DNA of 64,000 nucleotides from Lamellibrachia satsuma (Eukaryota > Annelida > Polychaeta > Sabellida > Siboglinidae), in the NCBI GenBank assembly GCA_033239005.1, contig BSQZ01000079.1, forward strand, positions 62,001 through 126,000. Reading direction: 5' to 3'. Below, in pieces: positions 12,601-23,999 of the stretch. The position numbers were made by a program, and so were the translations under genes. The first letter of the stretch is position 1, and every line of letters starts with the position of its first letter. Below the pieces are notes generated by a model. That model searched no databases. It was given only the letters and a program-made list of their open reading frames with translations, and was not told where the DNA came from.

Positions 12601-12613
12601 CTTGCATTTGCAG

Positions 12614-12780
12614 AGACCCCTAGTCCCCTACATGCTTCGGTACACCCACAGTGAATGAACTCATGGCAAACTCTTGATACCTTTGGCAGTGTTATCCAGT
12701 ATGAATGCCATCCATGTTCTGTTAGCTTCCATCCCCATTCCATGAAGTATTGGGTTGAGCGTGAGTGTTTATTTAACAAG
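12614..12780 (+). pseudogene. Possible decayed sushi (CCP) exon
   Basis: An acceptor-like CTTGCATTTGCAG precedes a frame reading TPSPLHASVHP, a stop, then TFGSVIQYECHP. The second part resembles the core of sushi/CCP modules (GSxxxYxCxxG). The in-frame TGA and the absence of the last Cys-rich part argue for decay. It lies about 200 bp before duplicated block copy B, which ends in a trypsin-like exon. CCP-plus-protease chains are a known domain combination, so this could be an upstream exon of that gene. The evidence is one motif only. Confidence 0.28.
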
Positions 12781-12800
12781 ATTTAACAAGATTTTACAAG

Positions 12801-14810
12801 ATTTGTATTAACCAGACATTAGAAAATCTAGTCTTCCAAGCATAAATACTTACAAAATGTGTTTGTTGGCACAGACCAGCAATATGTATGGGTGCTTTTG
12901 AAAACTAAAATGGATCCATGCAATATCATCAACATGTCTCTATAAAGTGTGTTTTGCGTCGCTTTGCATCGACAGACCTCAGTCTGTCATCATGACGCAA
13001 GTGGCGAAGTTCCGCACATGGATCGAGCAAACTACTAATGACACAGCTTCCATCAAAGGTAGGTACTCGTTCCATGCTCGATTGGTTGCTTGATGCAGTG
13101 TCGTAACAACGACACACCCTTCATCAAAGGTAGAGCGTCGTTCCTTGCCCGAATGGTTGCAAAAACTTGACATCTTAACAACGACACAGCCTCCACTAAA
13201 GTTAGGTAATTCGACAGCGGTCTCAACAACTATTGTTTTTTTCTCATATAAATAATAATATATATATATATATATATATAATATACACCGCATGCATCTA
13301 CAATGTAAATATTCTGCAAATACGCCTAAATTGGTAGTCTCCAAAATCAAGTTGATATGTCGCATAACAATAGTTCCAGGTTTCTTAATGGTGCAAATAG
13401 ATTAAGAATGTGTGCTGTTATATGACTGTTTTCTCTTTCTAGAAAATAACGAGTCGTAAGTGACAAGGGATTACAGCCATCAGCATTGGAATGGAATGTG
13501 AACACATCACCTCCAAGACGTAGATCGTAGGAAAGTTAATTATCCAAGGAAATATGTAAGCAGTTGATAGTGCTTCTCTATTCATATACAACATAGATTG
13601 CACGAGCTAATATTGTGTACTACATATATACATATATATTAACTAGAAGAATGCATAGGAAACGCAAGCAAGTGTAGGTTTTAATGCGTCACGATTTCTA
13701 ACCGCGTAGTATGGTGTCAGTCGGAAATTCATACAGTACCGAGTAAACACGAAATGGGATATACATATGGTTAGGTCATGCCACGACATCTGCATGTCTG
13801 CATTAATGTATTTTTCATACATATGTCTATTTTTGTAACAAGTGTTATATATATTTTATTATCCTTGATATTTTAAATAATGACTATTAAAAGGAACGTT
13901 AGCTTCATCGTGCATTGTACATATTATGTATGTTTAATGGAAGTCAGCTTTTTAAGGGTAATTGACAATGTTAACCATACGGTATGGATTGACTAACAGC
14001 TAAATAACTAAAGACACCTAACTACTTAAAAAATACAAGAGACGTAACTAATGCTTATCGCATAATATTCAAGTAAGATTAAAAGTCATATTGCTTTGTA
14101 CTAAGCATTCTTTATAATAAGCACCTTGTATAATATTTGTTATGTAACCTAGAAGTGATACAAAATGTGGGTTTTTGTGTGAGATTGTCAATATTATTAA
14201 AATATTGTATCACTTAAACTTTAGATTAATTAGATATTTCGAAATATGCTGTTACACTATGTCATTTTTAATTAATTAAATGTTTGCATTATACAGTTGA
14301 TTCAACATATGCAACCCAACTTTCGACTTAGTCGACTTCCTTGATACATATAGCTATAGTCGGGGTCAACCACAGTGAAATTGGACTTAGTCCTTGCCCT
14401 GAACCTAAGAAACTGTTTTTATGGAGATAAATGAGGCATTAAGAATATACAACATAAATCGTATCATAACTACGCAAAGACAACGGCAGAAGCATATTTT
14501 ATGTCGTTTAAAAAATTATAAATATCCGCGTTTTTATCATGATATCTGTAGTTTTGCATTTCTTTGCAATTTGTTATCGTTTGTAAAACACGTCTTTGTA
14601 CTGATTAATATATGTAATACCTGGGTTCTGTGTTATATATTGTGGCAGTATCATCACAATAAAATACCTTAAATACTTTAAAATGTTCCATTCATTATGA
14701 CACTTCTTTCTGATTCATGGGTAATAACAGATATCATACATTTTTGGAAGCTGTTGGCAAATGTACTGAACGGCAAAGTTGATATTCATAAAGATATAAC
14801 GCACCTTTTA
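12801..14810 (+). repeat. Duplicated block, copy B
   Basis: Second copy of the 8,508-10,315 block. It differs by an internal tandem re-duplication at about 13,040-13,200, where the CATCAAAGGTAG(G/A) segment with its flanks recurs and a further degenerate copy follows. It also has a short TA tract at about 13,256-13,282 and indels in the 3' flank. The duplicated right end runs to about 14,810 and is followed by the Penelope relic. Confidence 0.85.
12965..13459 (+). CDS. Trypsin-like serine protease 3' exons, copy B
   Basis: Paralogue of the copy A exons. The first exon encodes CIDRPQSVIMTQVAKFRTW and IEQTTNDTASIK, with a donor after 13,058 (CAAAG then GTAGGT). The terminal exon starts at 13,443 after TTTTCTCTTTCTAG and encodes a tail ending ENNES with TAA at 13,457-13,459. 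Copy A and copy B differ in this exon by about four silent and two replacement changes, and both keep splice sites, phase and stop position. That is mild evidence the tail was under constraint after duplication. As in copy A, upstream protease exons are not found. Confidence 0.55.
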
Positions 14811-14954
14811 CTGAACATTCTTCAGGATAGTTCATTCTCAAATCAGATAAATTTCATTTTTCATATCCAAGGTGTGTTTAATTTACCTGGTAGAGGATTT
14901 CGTCAACGTATCACGTTGACTTCATCAGTACAGATGACGCTGAATTACGTCATT

Positions 14955-15411
14955 GTACATCGTAGAGGGGGTCTCAGAGAGAGTACACCAAGTACTGAAG
15001 AAATATGGAGTAGCAACAGCCATGCGTCCCCCACACCACCCTCAGGCGCTTATTGGTACATCCCAAGGACAAAGTAGAGGTAGAAGAACAGGGTGAACTG
15101 GTGTACCAAATACCAAGCAAGAACTGTAGTGCTGGGTATATTGGGGAAACAGGAAGACTACTAAACTTACGACTTGAGGAACACTGTAGACAACACGAAA
15201 ACAGAGATATACACAAGGAGCGGGAAAAAAAGATTGATGTCTACCATCAATAAATCCGCTCTTACAGACCATGCGACAACTAAAAACCACATCATAGACT
15301 GGGAGAGAACGAAAATTGTAGACAAAGAACCCAACCGAAGAATCCGGCACATCAAAGAAGCCATCTGGATCAGGAAAGCTAGAACACCCATCAACAGAGA
15401 CAAGATTTAAC
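14955..15411 (+). pseudogene. Penelope-like element, GIY-YIG endonuclease end
   Basis: The C-terminal part of a Penelope-type retroelement. The connector reads GVSERVHQVLKKYGVATAM from about 14,967. The GIY-YIG nuclease follows, with ELVYQIPSKNC, GYIGETGRLLNLRLEEH, then after a frameshift near 15,200 SALTDHATTKNHIIDW and RRIRHIKEAIWIRK, ending in a stop at 15,408-15,410. The YIG motif and the following Arg are present. The reverse transcriptase upstream is gone. The element ends almost exactly where the CR1-like LINE on the other strand has its 3' end. Confidence 0.75.
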
Positions 15412-15493
15412 AATAGTTGCCTTCCAAGCCGAAGACCCAGATGGCAAGTGGACCTGGAAGCCATTAGCTTATCGAGAGTCCAACAATGTTCAT

Positions 15494-17164
15494 CTACTTA
15501 TAACCCGCCCTCCTGAGATATATGTAAACCTTGTTTTTAAACATTTTCAAGCTGCTAGCAGTTACACAATCTGTAGACAATTTGTTCCATTTATTTATTG
15601 TCTTCTGTGAGAACGAGTGCTTCCTGATGTCCAATCTACATTGATCCTTTACTAATTTTACCTCATGTCCTCTAGTTTTGCTATCCTTCTTGAGTGAGAA
15701 AAACATATTTCTATCAATATTTTCATACCCATTCAATATCTTAAAAACTAGAGTTGTTAAACCACATTCTTTCAGGCGTTCTTCATAACTAAGGTCTCTA
15801 AGTTCTGGAATCATTTTAGTTGCTCTCCTTTGTATGCGTTCAAGCGTATCTATATCCTTCTTACGATATGGTCTCCCTGCTTGTATACAGTATTCTAAAT
15901 GAGGTCTAACTATTGCTTATTGTAACTCCTAAGTCATTTTCTTTTACAGTAGTACCAAGAACAGTATCTCCCATTTTATAGTTTACATCCAAGTTCCCAT
16001 GTACTGTATGTAGGCATTTACATTTCCCAAAATTTAACAACATCTGCCATTTCTCAGACCATTTCACAAATCTGTCTAGATCGTTTTGTAAATGTTGTTT
16101 ATCACCATCAGTATTAACTTTTCTGAACAGTTTTGTGTCATCCGCAAATGTCAGTACGTTACTTGTTATACTGTCGTCCAAGTTATTGATATATATTAAG
16201 AATAATATAGGTCCTAATACTGATCCTTGAGGTATCCCACTCAAAACCGATTTCCAATTTGAAACTTCTCCATCTACTACAACTCGTTGTCTTCTGTCAG
16301 TCACCCATTGTTCTATCCAGTCAGTTATGCTATCCCCGATACCATGGGCTTTTAATTTAAGTAGTAATCTTTGATGTGGCACTTTGTCAACAGATTTCTG
16401 AAAATCTAAGTAGATAATATCTACTGGCGATCCCACGTCTATCCACTTAGTGATTTCTTCCAAAAAACATAACATGTTTGTTAAGCATGACCTCGCTTTA
16501 AGGAATCCATGTTGAGATTAATTTAATAATTTATGCCTAACGAGGAAGTCCACCATATGGTCTTTAATTAACCTTTCTAATAATTTACAAATCACTGACG
16601 TTAAACTGACTGGTCTGTAATTCTCTGACTTATTTATCTAACCCTTCTTAAATAATGGTATGATATTTGCTTCTTTCCATTCAAACCGAACAACTCCCTC
16701 TTTTAATGCAAGTTGAATACTCTTGCAAGTGGTATACTGATTTGTTCTGCTGTTTCCATTAGTAATTTTAGAGGAATCCCATCCACTCCCGGTGATTTAT
16801 TATCTTTCATTGGCTTTATTTTCTTAGCTACCATTTCTGGAGTTACAACTAATGGTCCTAAATAGTAAGATTTAGCCTCCTGAAATTTAGCATCAGCAAC
16901 TGGTAATGAACTAATATCTTCTTTGATAAACACTGAACTGAAGTAACCATTTAGGTATTCCGCCAATAAAAATCACTGTGATATTATATTTCCGACACTG
17001 TCTTCTAGAGGTTTAACTTTGTCTTGTACGTTTTGTTTACTCCTGACATATGCATAAAAACTCTTGCTGTCATTTTTTATGTTACATGCTAGTTTTTGCT
17101 CATAGCTTCTTTTAGATTGTCTGATTTCAGTTGTAGCTGCATTAAGTGCCTCTTTAATTTGCAT
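15494..17164 (-). pseudogene. CR1-like ORF2 reverse transcriptase and C-terminus
   Basis: The linker and fingers are at 17,164-16,703, with NDSKSFYAYVRSKQNV and MKDNKSPGVDGIPLKLL. The RT core is at 16,475-15,906, with DIIYLDFQKSVDKVPHQRL, SGIPQGSVLGPILFLIYIN and the catalytic FADDTKLF. The C-terminal tail at 15,814-15,494 has DLSYEERLKECGLTTL and TRGHEVKLVKDQCRLD. These segments copy element RNA at the nicked target. The YADD-type box is intact, but the frame changes at least four times between segments. Confidence 0.85.
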
Positions 17165-17218
17165 AGTCTTCTTCCTTTCTATTACGCCTATAAACCCTCC
17201 ACATAGTTTGTTTTAACA

Positions 17219-17974
17219 CTATTTTCTAATAGCCTCTTTTGACAAGTGTTTCTTTCTACACCGTTTTCCTTGTTTTTGGAAGGGAACAAATTTATCGATG
17301 ATACTCTCAATTTCATATTTTAGAATATTCCAACATTCAATTGCGGTATTTCTCTTGTACGTTTTATTATTTTTACTTTCTGATTTTACATTGATGTCAA
17401 AATGAATTTGATTATGGTCACTGTTACCCAATAGTTCAAGTATTTTTACATTGTCCACTAATTCTTTTTGTGATGACAATACTATATCTAATATATTTTC
17501 TCCCCTGATTGGTTTAAGCACGTGCTGAGTAAGAAAGCTATTCTGGATTAAAAATAGAAATTGTTGGTCCTCACTCCCTGTGCTCTCTAGAGAATTCCAT
17601 TGTATGTGTCCATGGTTAAAATCTCCCATTATGATACATTCCCCTTTACTAACTTCCTTTATAGCATTTTTTATTTTTGTGTTGTCTTCTTCGTTTATGT
17701 TTGGACTTCGGTAAATTAATCCAATAGTTAATTTTGAATTTCCTGAAACAGTTGTGCATCAAACAGCTTCGTCGCAATCTGCTTCCCTTTCTAGTTTTAT
17801 TTCATAAGCCTGAATAGATTCTTTAACATATAAAATAACTCCCCCTCCCCTTCTTCCTATTCGATCTTTCCTAAACATTACGTATCCTGTCAGTCCTAAT
17901 TCAACATCTGTTATGTCTATGTTGGCCCATGATTCAGCTACACCAATTATGTGAGAGTCAATATCTTCCACCAT
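17219..17974 (-). pseudogene. CR1-like ORF2 AP-endonuclease domain
   Basis: Two minus-strand frames carry the endonuclease. 17,974-17,759 has IIGVAESWANIDI (catalytic Glu region) and GRRGGGVILYVKESI. 17,629-17,219 has MGDFNHGHIQWNS (the GDFN box), ENILDIVLSSQ and the terminal LLGNSDHNQIHFD. The catalytic set is recognisable across a frameshift near 17,700. This domain nicks chromosomal DNA to prime reverse transcription. Confidence 0.8.
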
Positions 17975-18211
17975 AATGTTTAATTCGTTTTTCTTATTTA
18001 CTATGTTCCTTGCATTTAAACCTACGCATCTACAACCTGTTTCAGAGATGTTTTTCGGACGATTTGATATTGGTTTGTCTGTACTAGTGGCCTCTTGTTC
18101 TGCTTGAGATACCTCTAGGTAACGCCCCCTGCACTTCTAGTTTTAAAAATGTTTACTACCAAACATATTTGTCATAGTGCCCATGCCACTATCTAATGCT
18201 GCTGAAAGTTC

Positions 18212-18982
18212 CTACGCGAATACTGCTGCCCCCTTTCCACTTAGATGAAGCCCATCCTTCATGTACATATCAGCCCTCCCAAGAAAACTTCCCCATAAAT
18301 CCACAAATCCAACGTCCTCTTCCCTACATAGCTTCTGGACTAACATGTTAATTGCCATCCCCGACAATTTCGATATTTGTGACCCCTCCTGCCCATTACT
18401 GGAAAAATCCGAGATTATTACCTGCTCAACCCGCGTCTGTTTTAGTGTTCTGACCAACTGCCCATATTTCCTAACTATGGCAGTTGTACCCTTCCTCCCT
18501 ACGTTATTTGTCCTTACGTGTACTAAAACAGATCCACCCTTACCCGAACCTACGATGTTTTCTACCCTCTCAGTTATCGCCTCTATTTTGGCTCCAGGCA
18601 AGCAGACCACCACATCATCTCCTTTGTTTAAGACTCTGTCGGTCTTCCTAACTATCGAATCCCCCACAAACACCCCCGCTCGTTTCCTCACCCCCTCTAT
18701 CACTGCTGCAGAATAGCTCTTCCGTTCGATCCCTTCCATCACACTCTGTCGTGACCCCTTCCCTCCTGTCTCCTTCGCTCCTGACTCCCCCACTTCCCTC
18801 TCCTTCGCTCTTGTCTCCCCCACTCCCCTCTCCTTCACTCCTGTTGTTTTCCCTCCCGTCTCCCCCACTCCCTTCTCCTTCCCTCCTGTCTCTCCAACTC
18901 TCCTCTCCTTCACTCCGGTTGTCTTCCCTCCCGTTCCTTTCCTTCCCGTCTCCTTACGTCCTGTCTCCCCACGGCCTGTCAC
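18212..18982 (-). pseudogene. CR1-like ORF1 with esterase (SGNH) domain
   Basis: A 256-codon minus-strand frame. The N-terminal 80 residues are a degenerate repeat of GETGGK-TTGVKERGV type units coded by a GC-rich minisatellite at about 18,740-18,980. The rest is an SGNH/GDSL-like esterase domain as in CR1 ORF1 proteins: VFVGDSIVRKTDRVL (block I Ser), then VLVHVRTNNVG (the usual GTND reads RTNN) and KDGLHLSGKGAAVFA (the catalytic Asp-x-x-His block). The frame is open for its whole length but is followed by disrupted ORF2. The loss of GTND suggests an inactive copy. Confidence 0.75.
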
Positions 18983-19584
18983 CTTCCCTCCTCTCAGCTT
19001 GCTCCCAGGCTATGGTGAGCTCTCCCTAGCATCTCTCGTGTCTTTCCCCACTTTATCATCTAATTTCCCCTACCGGAACTACTGGCACAACCCCCCTGTT
19101 CCCTTCCCACCATTGTCACAACGAGCAGCCTCAGCTCTTCCAACTCCACCTCTACTTCCTTCATCTTCGTAAATCCCCTACACTTGAAATTAAAACTATC
19201 TGCCTGACCTCAGCCCAGGAATTCTCTCACCCAGACTTTACGAAGTCCACCCAGTTACTGCAACTGCCACAAATTAAGTGCCTTGTGGCCTTTAACTGCC
19301 GTTTGCACGGCGCCATCACACAATTTAGCTTTAATTAGTTTACTGATTATGTATCGTTACCTTTTGTCAATCTTGCTGATGATGAATTCTACAGTATTAA
19401 TGCAGATGTTATAGATAATGAATCAAATTGGGATGTAATGGAGAATACGGGGAATATACTTTTAAATATACCGAACAAGGCAGATGTGATTATGAGACGG
19501 ACGTCGATCCTGAGAATAACTATTATAGTGATATCATAACATCTTGTAAATATTATACTGACCAGCAATTCAATAATGGCCCAA

Positions 19585-20174
19585 GTATAAAGAACGAAGT
19601 TAATCTCTCTTTGGTGCACTTCAACGCTAGAAGTCTAAGCGCAAGTTTTATGAAATCCAAGATTTTCTTAAACTGCTCACGATACAATTTAACATTTGAT
19701 AGCTATAAGTGAAACATGGTTGAACAAAGACACAACTACTTATTATAATGTTGATGGTTATGACGCTTTTCATATAGTCAGGGGTAACAGAAAAGGTGGT
19801 GGTGTGGTTATTTATATTATGAAGACGTTTAATGGTCGAATATGTGAAACCAAGTCGATGGTAGTTGATGATGTACTTGAATGTGTAACTGTTGAATTTA
19901 GGATTAACAAAACTGCATTAGTCAGTTGTGTGTATATGTGCCTTGGTTCAAATGTAATAGGTTTTAATTGTCAGAGTTGTACGAAACAATTTATTGACTT
20001 GATGTATAGCCCTGGTCTCTATCCTTTAATTAAAAAACCAAGTAGAATTACTACTACCTCTGCAACCCTAATAGAAAATATTTTAACTTCTGAACTTGAA
20101 TGCAAGATTGACAGCGGACTGTTGGTAAATGACATTAGTGGCTATCTCCCTATATTTTGCTCTGTGCAAATGTA
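19585..20174 (+). pseudogene. Jockey-like endonuclease domain
   Basis: Encodes NLSLVHFNARSLSASF, a frameshift near 19,695, AISETWLNKDTTTYYNVDGY with the catalytic Glu, GNRKGGGVVIYI, then GLYPLIKKPSRITTTSATLI, ENILTSEL and a terminal VNDISGYLPIF. In active relatives the last box reads SDHLPI; here His is replaced by Tyr and the Asp by Gly. The GDFN region is largely missing. Confidence 0.75.
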
Positions 20175-20959
20175 ATGTAAAAAAATAATGTAAGTAGTTC
20201 TTCCAACAAATATGTTCGTCACATTAGCAATGAAAACATCAACGCATTGAACATTTATTTAACCAAACATTCTTGGAATACTGTTGTTAATAATGAAGGT
20301 GCTAATTTAGCATATGACCATTTTCTACAAACATTTACGAAAATGTACAATAAACACTGCCTACTAAAATATAGCCAGCCTATAGTAGTCAAGTTGAATT
20401 TGAAAAATGCATGGTTTACCAAAGGACTTAAGAACTCATGTATCAAGAAAAAGTAATTATTTAAAGCGTTTTTATTGTGTACACCAATTAAATCGGAAAC
20501 CAGTTATAAAACATATCAAAATAAATTAACTAGTATTCTAAGATATACTAAAAAACAGTATTTAACAGTCTTCTTGAACAGAAAAGAAATGATAGTGCTG
20601 GTACCTGGAAACTGCTAAAGAACGTAATGACAAACATCCCATCTAGGGAATCACTGTTCCTACCATCTTGTTAATAATGGTGTAACCACTAGTAATAAAA
20701 AGGATGTGGCGAATCTGTTCAACAATTGTTTTACTAACATCGGCACGGAATTGTCAAACGATATTCTTTGTGCCAGCAAATGTTTCAATTTATGACTATT
20801 TAGAAATAGAAATAAACACAATTTATTTCTAACTCCAGTTATTGAAGGGGATGTGAAAATATGGGAAAGTAAAACATCAATTATGAAGAAATAAGTATGA
20901 CTTTGGTAACAAAAACATTTTAGAAAATTCTTTAATTCTCGCTTGGATAGTTTTGTTAC

Positions 20960-21390
20960 CAAATACAATTAAGCCCAAGCCAATGTGGATTTCGTCAAGA
21001 TATGTCAACATGTCATGCATTAGTAGATCTAATTGATGGAATAAGCCAATCATTAGATGCCAAAAATTATGCTGTAGAGGTGTCTTCATTGATTAAAAAA
21101 AGCATTCGATACGATTAATAACCAATTATTATATAACAAAAACATGGAATTTCTTTGTATCCGCGGAGTAGCATATAAGTGTTTAAATAGTTATCTAGAA
21201 AATAGAAAACAATTTGTGTCAATTGACAAATCTCAGTCTGCTGTACGCAATATATCAAGTGGTGTGCCCCAAGGTTCGGTTTTAGACACTAAACTATTCA
21301 TACTGTACGTTAATGATATGTGCAACATATCTAAGCTTGTAAAACATATCCTCTTCGCAGATGATACCAAAAAAAAATTATGCAGATAAC
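20960..21390 (+). pseudogene. Jockey-like reverse transcriptase core
   Basis: Shows QCGFRQDMSTCHALVDLI, then after frameshifts FLCIRGVAYKCLNSYLENRK, SGVPQGSVLDTKLFILYVND and the catalytic box HILFADDTKKKL. The SSGVPQGS and FADD motifs are diagnostic of a LINE RT. Additional stop codons surround the A box region near 21,090. Confidence 0.8.
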
Positions 21391-21539
21391 AATATCAAAA
21401 GACCGAGTGATACAGTGTGTAGCGTATTGGAAAAAAATTCTACTAGGTTTGCAGTAAATAGGTTAACATTAAACATATATAAAACTAATTATATGCTATT
21501 TAGATTATCGCATATTCAGTGAAGATGTCGTCATAAATA

Positions 21540-22150
21540 TACAAAATGTTAACATTGAAAGAGTAAGAGTTGCCACATGTTTGGGTGTGTATGTTGATGA
21601 TTTATTTAATTGGAATGTTCATATTAAATACTTAAAATCAAAGCTTTCCAAAAGTACAGCTATAATCTATAGATGTAATCATCTGCTTGATCGGAATAGT
21701 ATGTATATTCTATATTGTTCTCTGTTTTTGTTTTATTTAACATACTGTGTAGAAATATGGGGTAATACATATCCGACATATATTAATGGTATTTTCGTGT
21801 TGCAAAAAAAAGAGTTATCCGCATTATTATCCGACAAATATTAATGGTATTTTCTTGTTGCAAAGAGTTATCCGCATTACGTTTGGGGCGAAGCGTTTGG
21901 ATCATACGAATTAACTTTTTCAACAATTGCATGTCTTAAAATTGCTATACATTATAGAACTGAAAACGCTATTATTTATGTACAGAGCTTACTCTTTGCC
22001 ATGAAACGTTCAGCGTTTATTTGTTAGGCGGGAAACAACGTACTCGTTGAGAGCTAGTCATGATTTAGAACGGCTACGGTTTCGTTCAACGATGAGATCT
22101 ATGTCTATGAGGTCTGTGTCTATGGAATTCTCAAAGTGATGACATAAAAA
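21540..22150 (+). pseudogene. Jockey-like ORF2 C-terminus with local duplication
   Basis: The segment LGVYVDDLFNWNVHIKYL to YCVEIWGNTYPTYING is the usual post-RT region of this clade. A near-duplicate follows: TCCGAC(A)TATATTAATGG to GAGTTATCCGCATTA at about 21,774-21,834 is repeated at about 21,829-21,879, with a poly-A length change. The duplication puts the downstream protein out of frame. Confidence 0.65.
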
Positions 22151-22531
22151 CATTAATAATATAATTGCATTTAAATCTAAGCACCAAAAAACGTCTATTT
22201 CACAAATATGTTACTGTGGAAATGTAACTATTGACGTAATTCAATTTTCCTTTGTAATATGTAATAATCTGGGGAATTTATTTCACAATAGTTACATGTG
22301 AATGTATATAACATGTATTGTAGTAATGTGAAACATATTTATAATAGCTAAGATAATTATAATTTTGGTGTGTAATGAAAAAAGTACACAATACCTTTAC
22401 CTTAATATGATTGTTATGGGTAAACTTACATAAAAGTCAATGACTTTGTGTTTACAACCCTCACACATTGTATACACATTTACACGTGTTGTTCTGCAGA
22501 AATGTATAATTAGATCGCATTCATATGTAAA

Positions 22532-22532
<1 letters not shown>

Positions 22533-22613
<81 letters not shown>
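22533..22613. repeat. (GT)10(AT)30 compound microsatellite
   Basis: GT repeats at 22,533-22,552 run directly into AT repeats to about 22,613. Confidence 0.97.
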
Positions 22614-22619
<6 letters not shown>

Positions 22620-22696
22620 CATGGTTGTCTTGTATCATGTTGCCAATGTTTGAGTAAATCAATATATTACTATTCTATTACTATTATAGGTCATGC

Positions 22697-23290
22697 TTGA
22701 TTGTCTTCAGAAATTATGTCTTCGCTAAACGTAATTTGCCAAACCATGGAGGAGGTAAAAAATCTCATGAAAAGAATGCGAAATTCATCACAGAACTACT
22801 GAAAGCGTTGAAAGAGAAATATTATCGTATATGTGCTTTGGAGACGAAGGTAAACGAACTAAAACAATATTCGAGAAAACAAAACATCCTTGTAACCAGC
22901 CTGGATCTCCACAGCTCTGCACACGCAACATTACGCAAATGTGTAAACAAAGAACCCGCCGACTAGAACAACAACGACGTCAGCGTGTCGGCCATCGTGC
23001 GAAGAAACTTTGTTGACTGTGCCGAAAACAAACTAAATGTACCACTGAATGACCTGGAAATCACGACAATACACGATATTCCAAAGTAGAAGGACGACAC
23101 CCAGCCGGTGATTGTGCAACTGCTATAACCCAATAAGAAGAGTGCGCTAATGCGAAAATGTGCGTTGCTGCAGGGCAGCAAAGTGTACCTAAACGATCAT
23201 CTGTCCCAGACAAACAGTGAGCTATTTCGCGAGACAAGACGGCTGAAGAAAGACAACAAAATTTTCAGTGCGTGGACCATGAACTGATTC
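22697..23290 (+). pseudogene. LINE ORF1 relic
   Basis: Spread over + strand frames: a coiled-coil stretch (TKVNELKQYSRKQNILV, the EQYSRRNN-like hallmark), a middle part with NVPLNDLEITTIHDIPK, then KVYLNDHLSQTNSELFRETR and LKKDNKIFSAWT. The last segment matches the C-terminal domain of L1-like ORF1 proteins (IFINEDL..R..L...R.L). Several frameshifts and stops. No ORF2 follows. Confidence 0.6.
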
Positions 23291-23754
23291 TCTTCTATGG
23301 CTGAACAGAACAGGTTGACTGTTGACAGGGTGCTGCTGTGTTAATTGGTGCTAAGTGACGGTGCTACTGTGTTGCGCACTGCAAATTGATGGTGCTACTG
23401 AGTTGGTTGGTGTTGGTGGCAAGTGCCAGTGCTACTGGTTTGTTCCTAGTGCCGGTGTGGCTTTGTTGTTTAGTTCCAATTGTTGTCGGTGATGCTTGAA
23501 TTATCGCTCATGAACCAGCGGAATGAGCGAAGCACAAGAGGCTGCCGCCACGCTAGACCGACTATCGACTTGTGCGCCCGTTCGCTGAATAGAGCAGAAT
23601 AACCAGTACAATGCAGTAAGTACTTACAGTAGATCTGAAAGGTGGTGCGAAACAACTATTAGCCCTTTGCCAAGCTACACCTGAACAGCAAGCAAATAAA
23701 GAATGTCCAAAACAAAGCATACACATGCCAGTGACTCAGACATGCCCATCGACA

Positions 23755-23997
23755 TGACTGATAATAATAATAATAATTAGAACACTTTTTAGAGCGCCAT
23801 GGATCCAGGTGACCCTGTTCAAAGGCGCTGACACAAACATAGTTAAAGACAGTCACGGTTAAAAAATAAATAAATAGATAAATAAATAAAAACATAGCAA
23901 ATCCAAGTTCATAGGACAAAGCACCAAAAGTCGAATCAATTTGACAGTTAAGAATAATAAGCGCGTTTAAACAAGATAGTTTTTAAGAGTCTTTTAA
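23755..23997 (+). repeat. Dispersed repeat with (AAT)n head
   Basis: Begins GATAATAATAATAATAATTAGAACACTTTTTAGAGCGCC in two parts and ends with a segment near TTTTTAAGAGTCTTTTAAAGG. A second sequence at 57,834 also starts with a GATAATAAT tract followed by AG, CTTT and GCGCC at the same spacing. It then has a GAGTCTTTAGTTTG segment, so the two look like copies of one short interspersed family. Confidence 0.4.
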
Positions 23998-23999
23998 AG

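Larger units (their letters stand above)
15412..19230 (-). mobile_element. CR1-like LINE, nearly full length, decayed
   Basis: The minus-strand order is ORF1 with an SGNH-type esterase domain (about 18,982 to 18,212), then ORF2 endonuclease (17,974 to 17,219), linker, reverse transcriptase and C-terminus (17,164 to 15,494), and a short 3' UTR to about 15,412. The 3' UTR contains a segment shared with the truncated copy at 42,955-43,520, including the reverse complement of GGCAAGTGG. Many frameshifts and stops separate the pieces, so it cannot be autonomous. The 5' edge is set only by where minus-strand similarity to ORF1 fades and the Jockey-like LINE begins. Confidence 0.8.
19340..22170 (+). 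mobile_element. Jockey-like LINE ORF2, decayed
   Basis: On the + strand, starting just past the 5' end of the minus-strand CR1-like LINE. It has an endonuclease, an RT and a C-terminal domain in order. The sequence NLSLVHFNARSLSASF starts the endonuclease, and RVITFG-type C-terminal sequence ends near 22,140. ORF1 is not seen apart from a low-complexity leader at 19,340-19,590. Several frameshifts break the protein. Confidence 0.75.
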
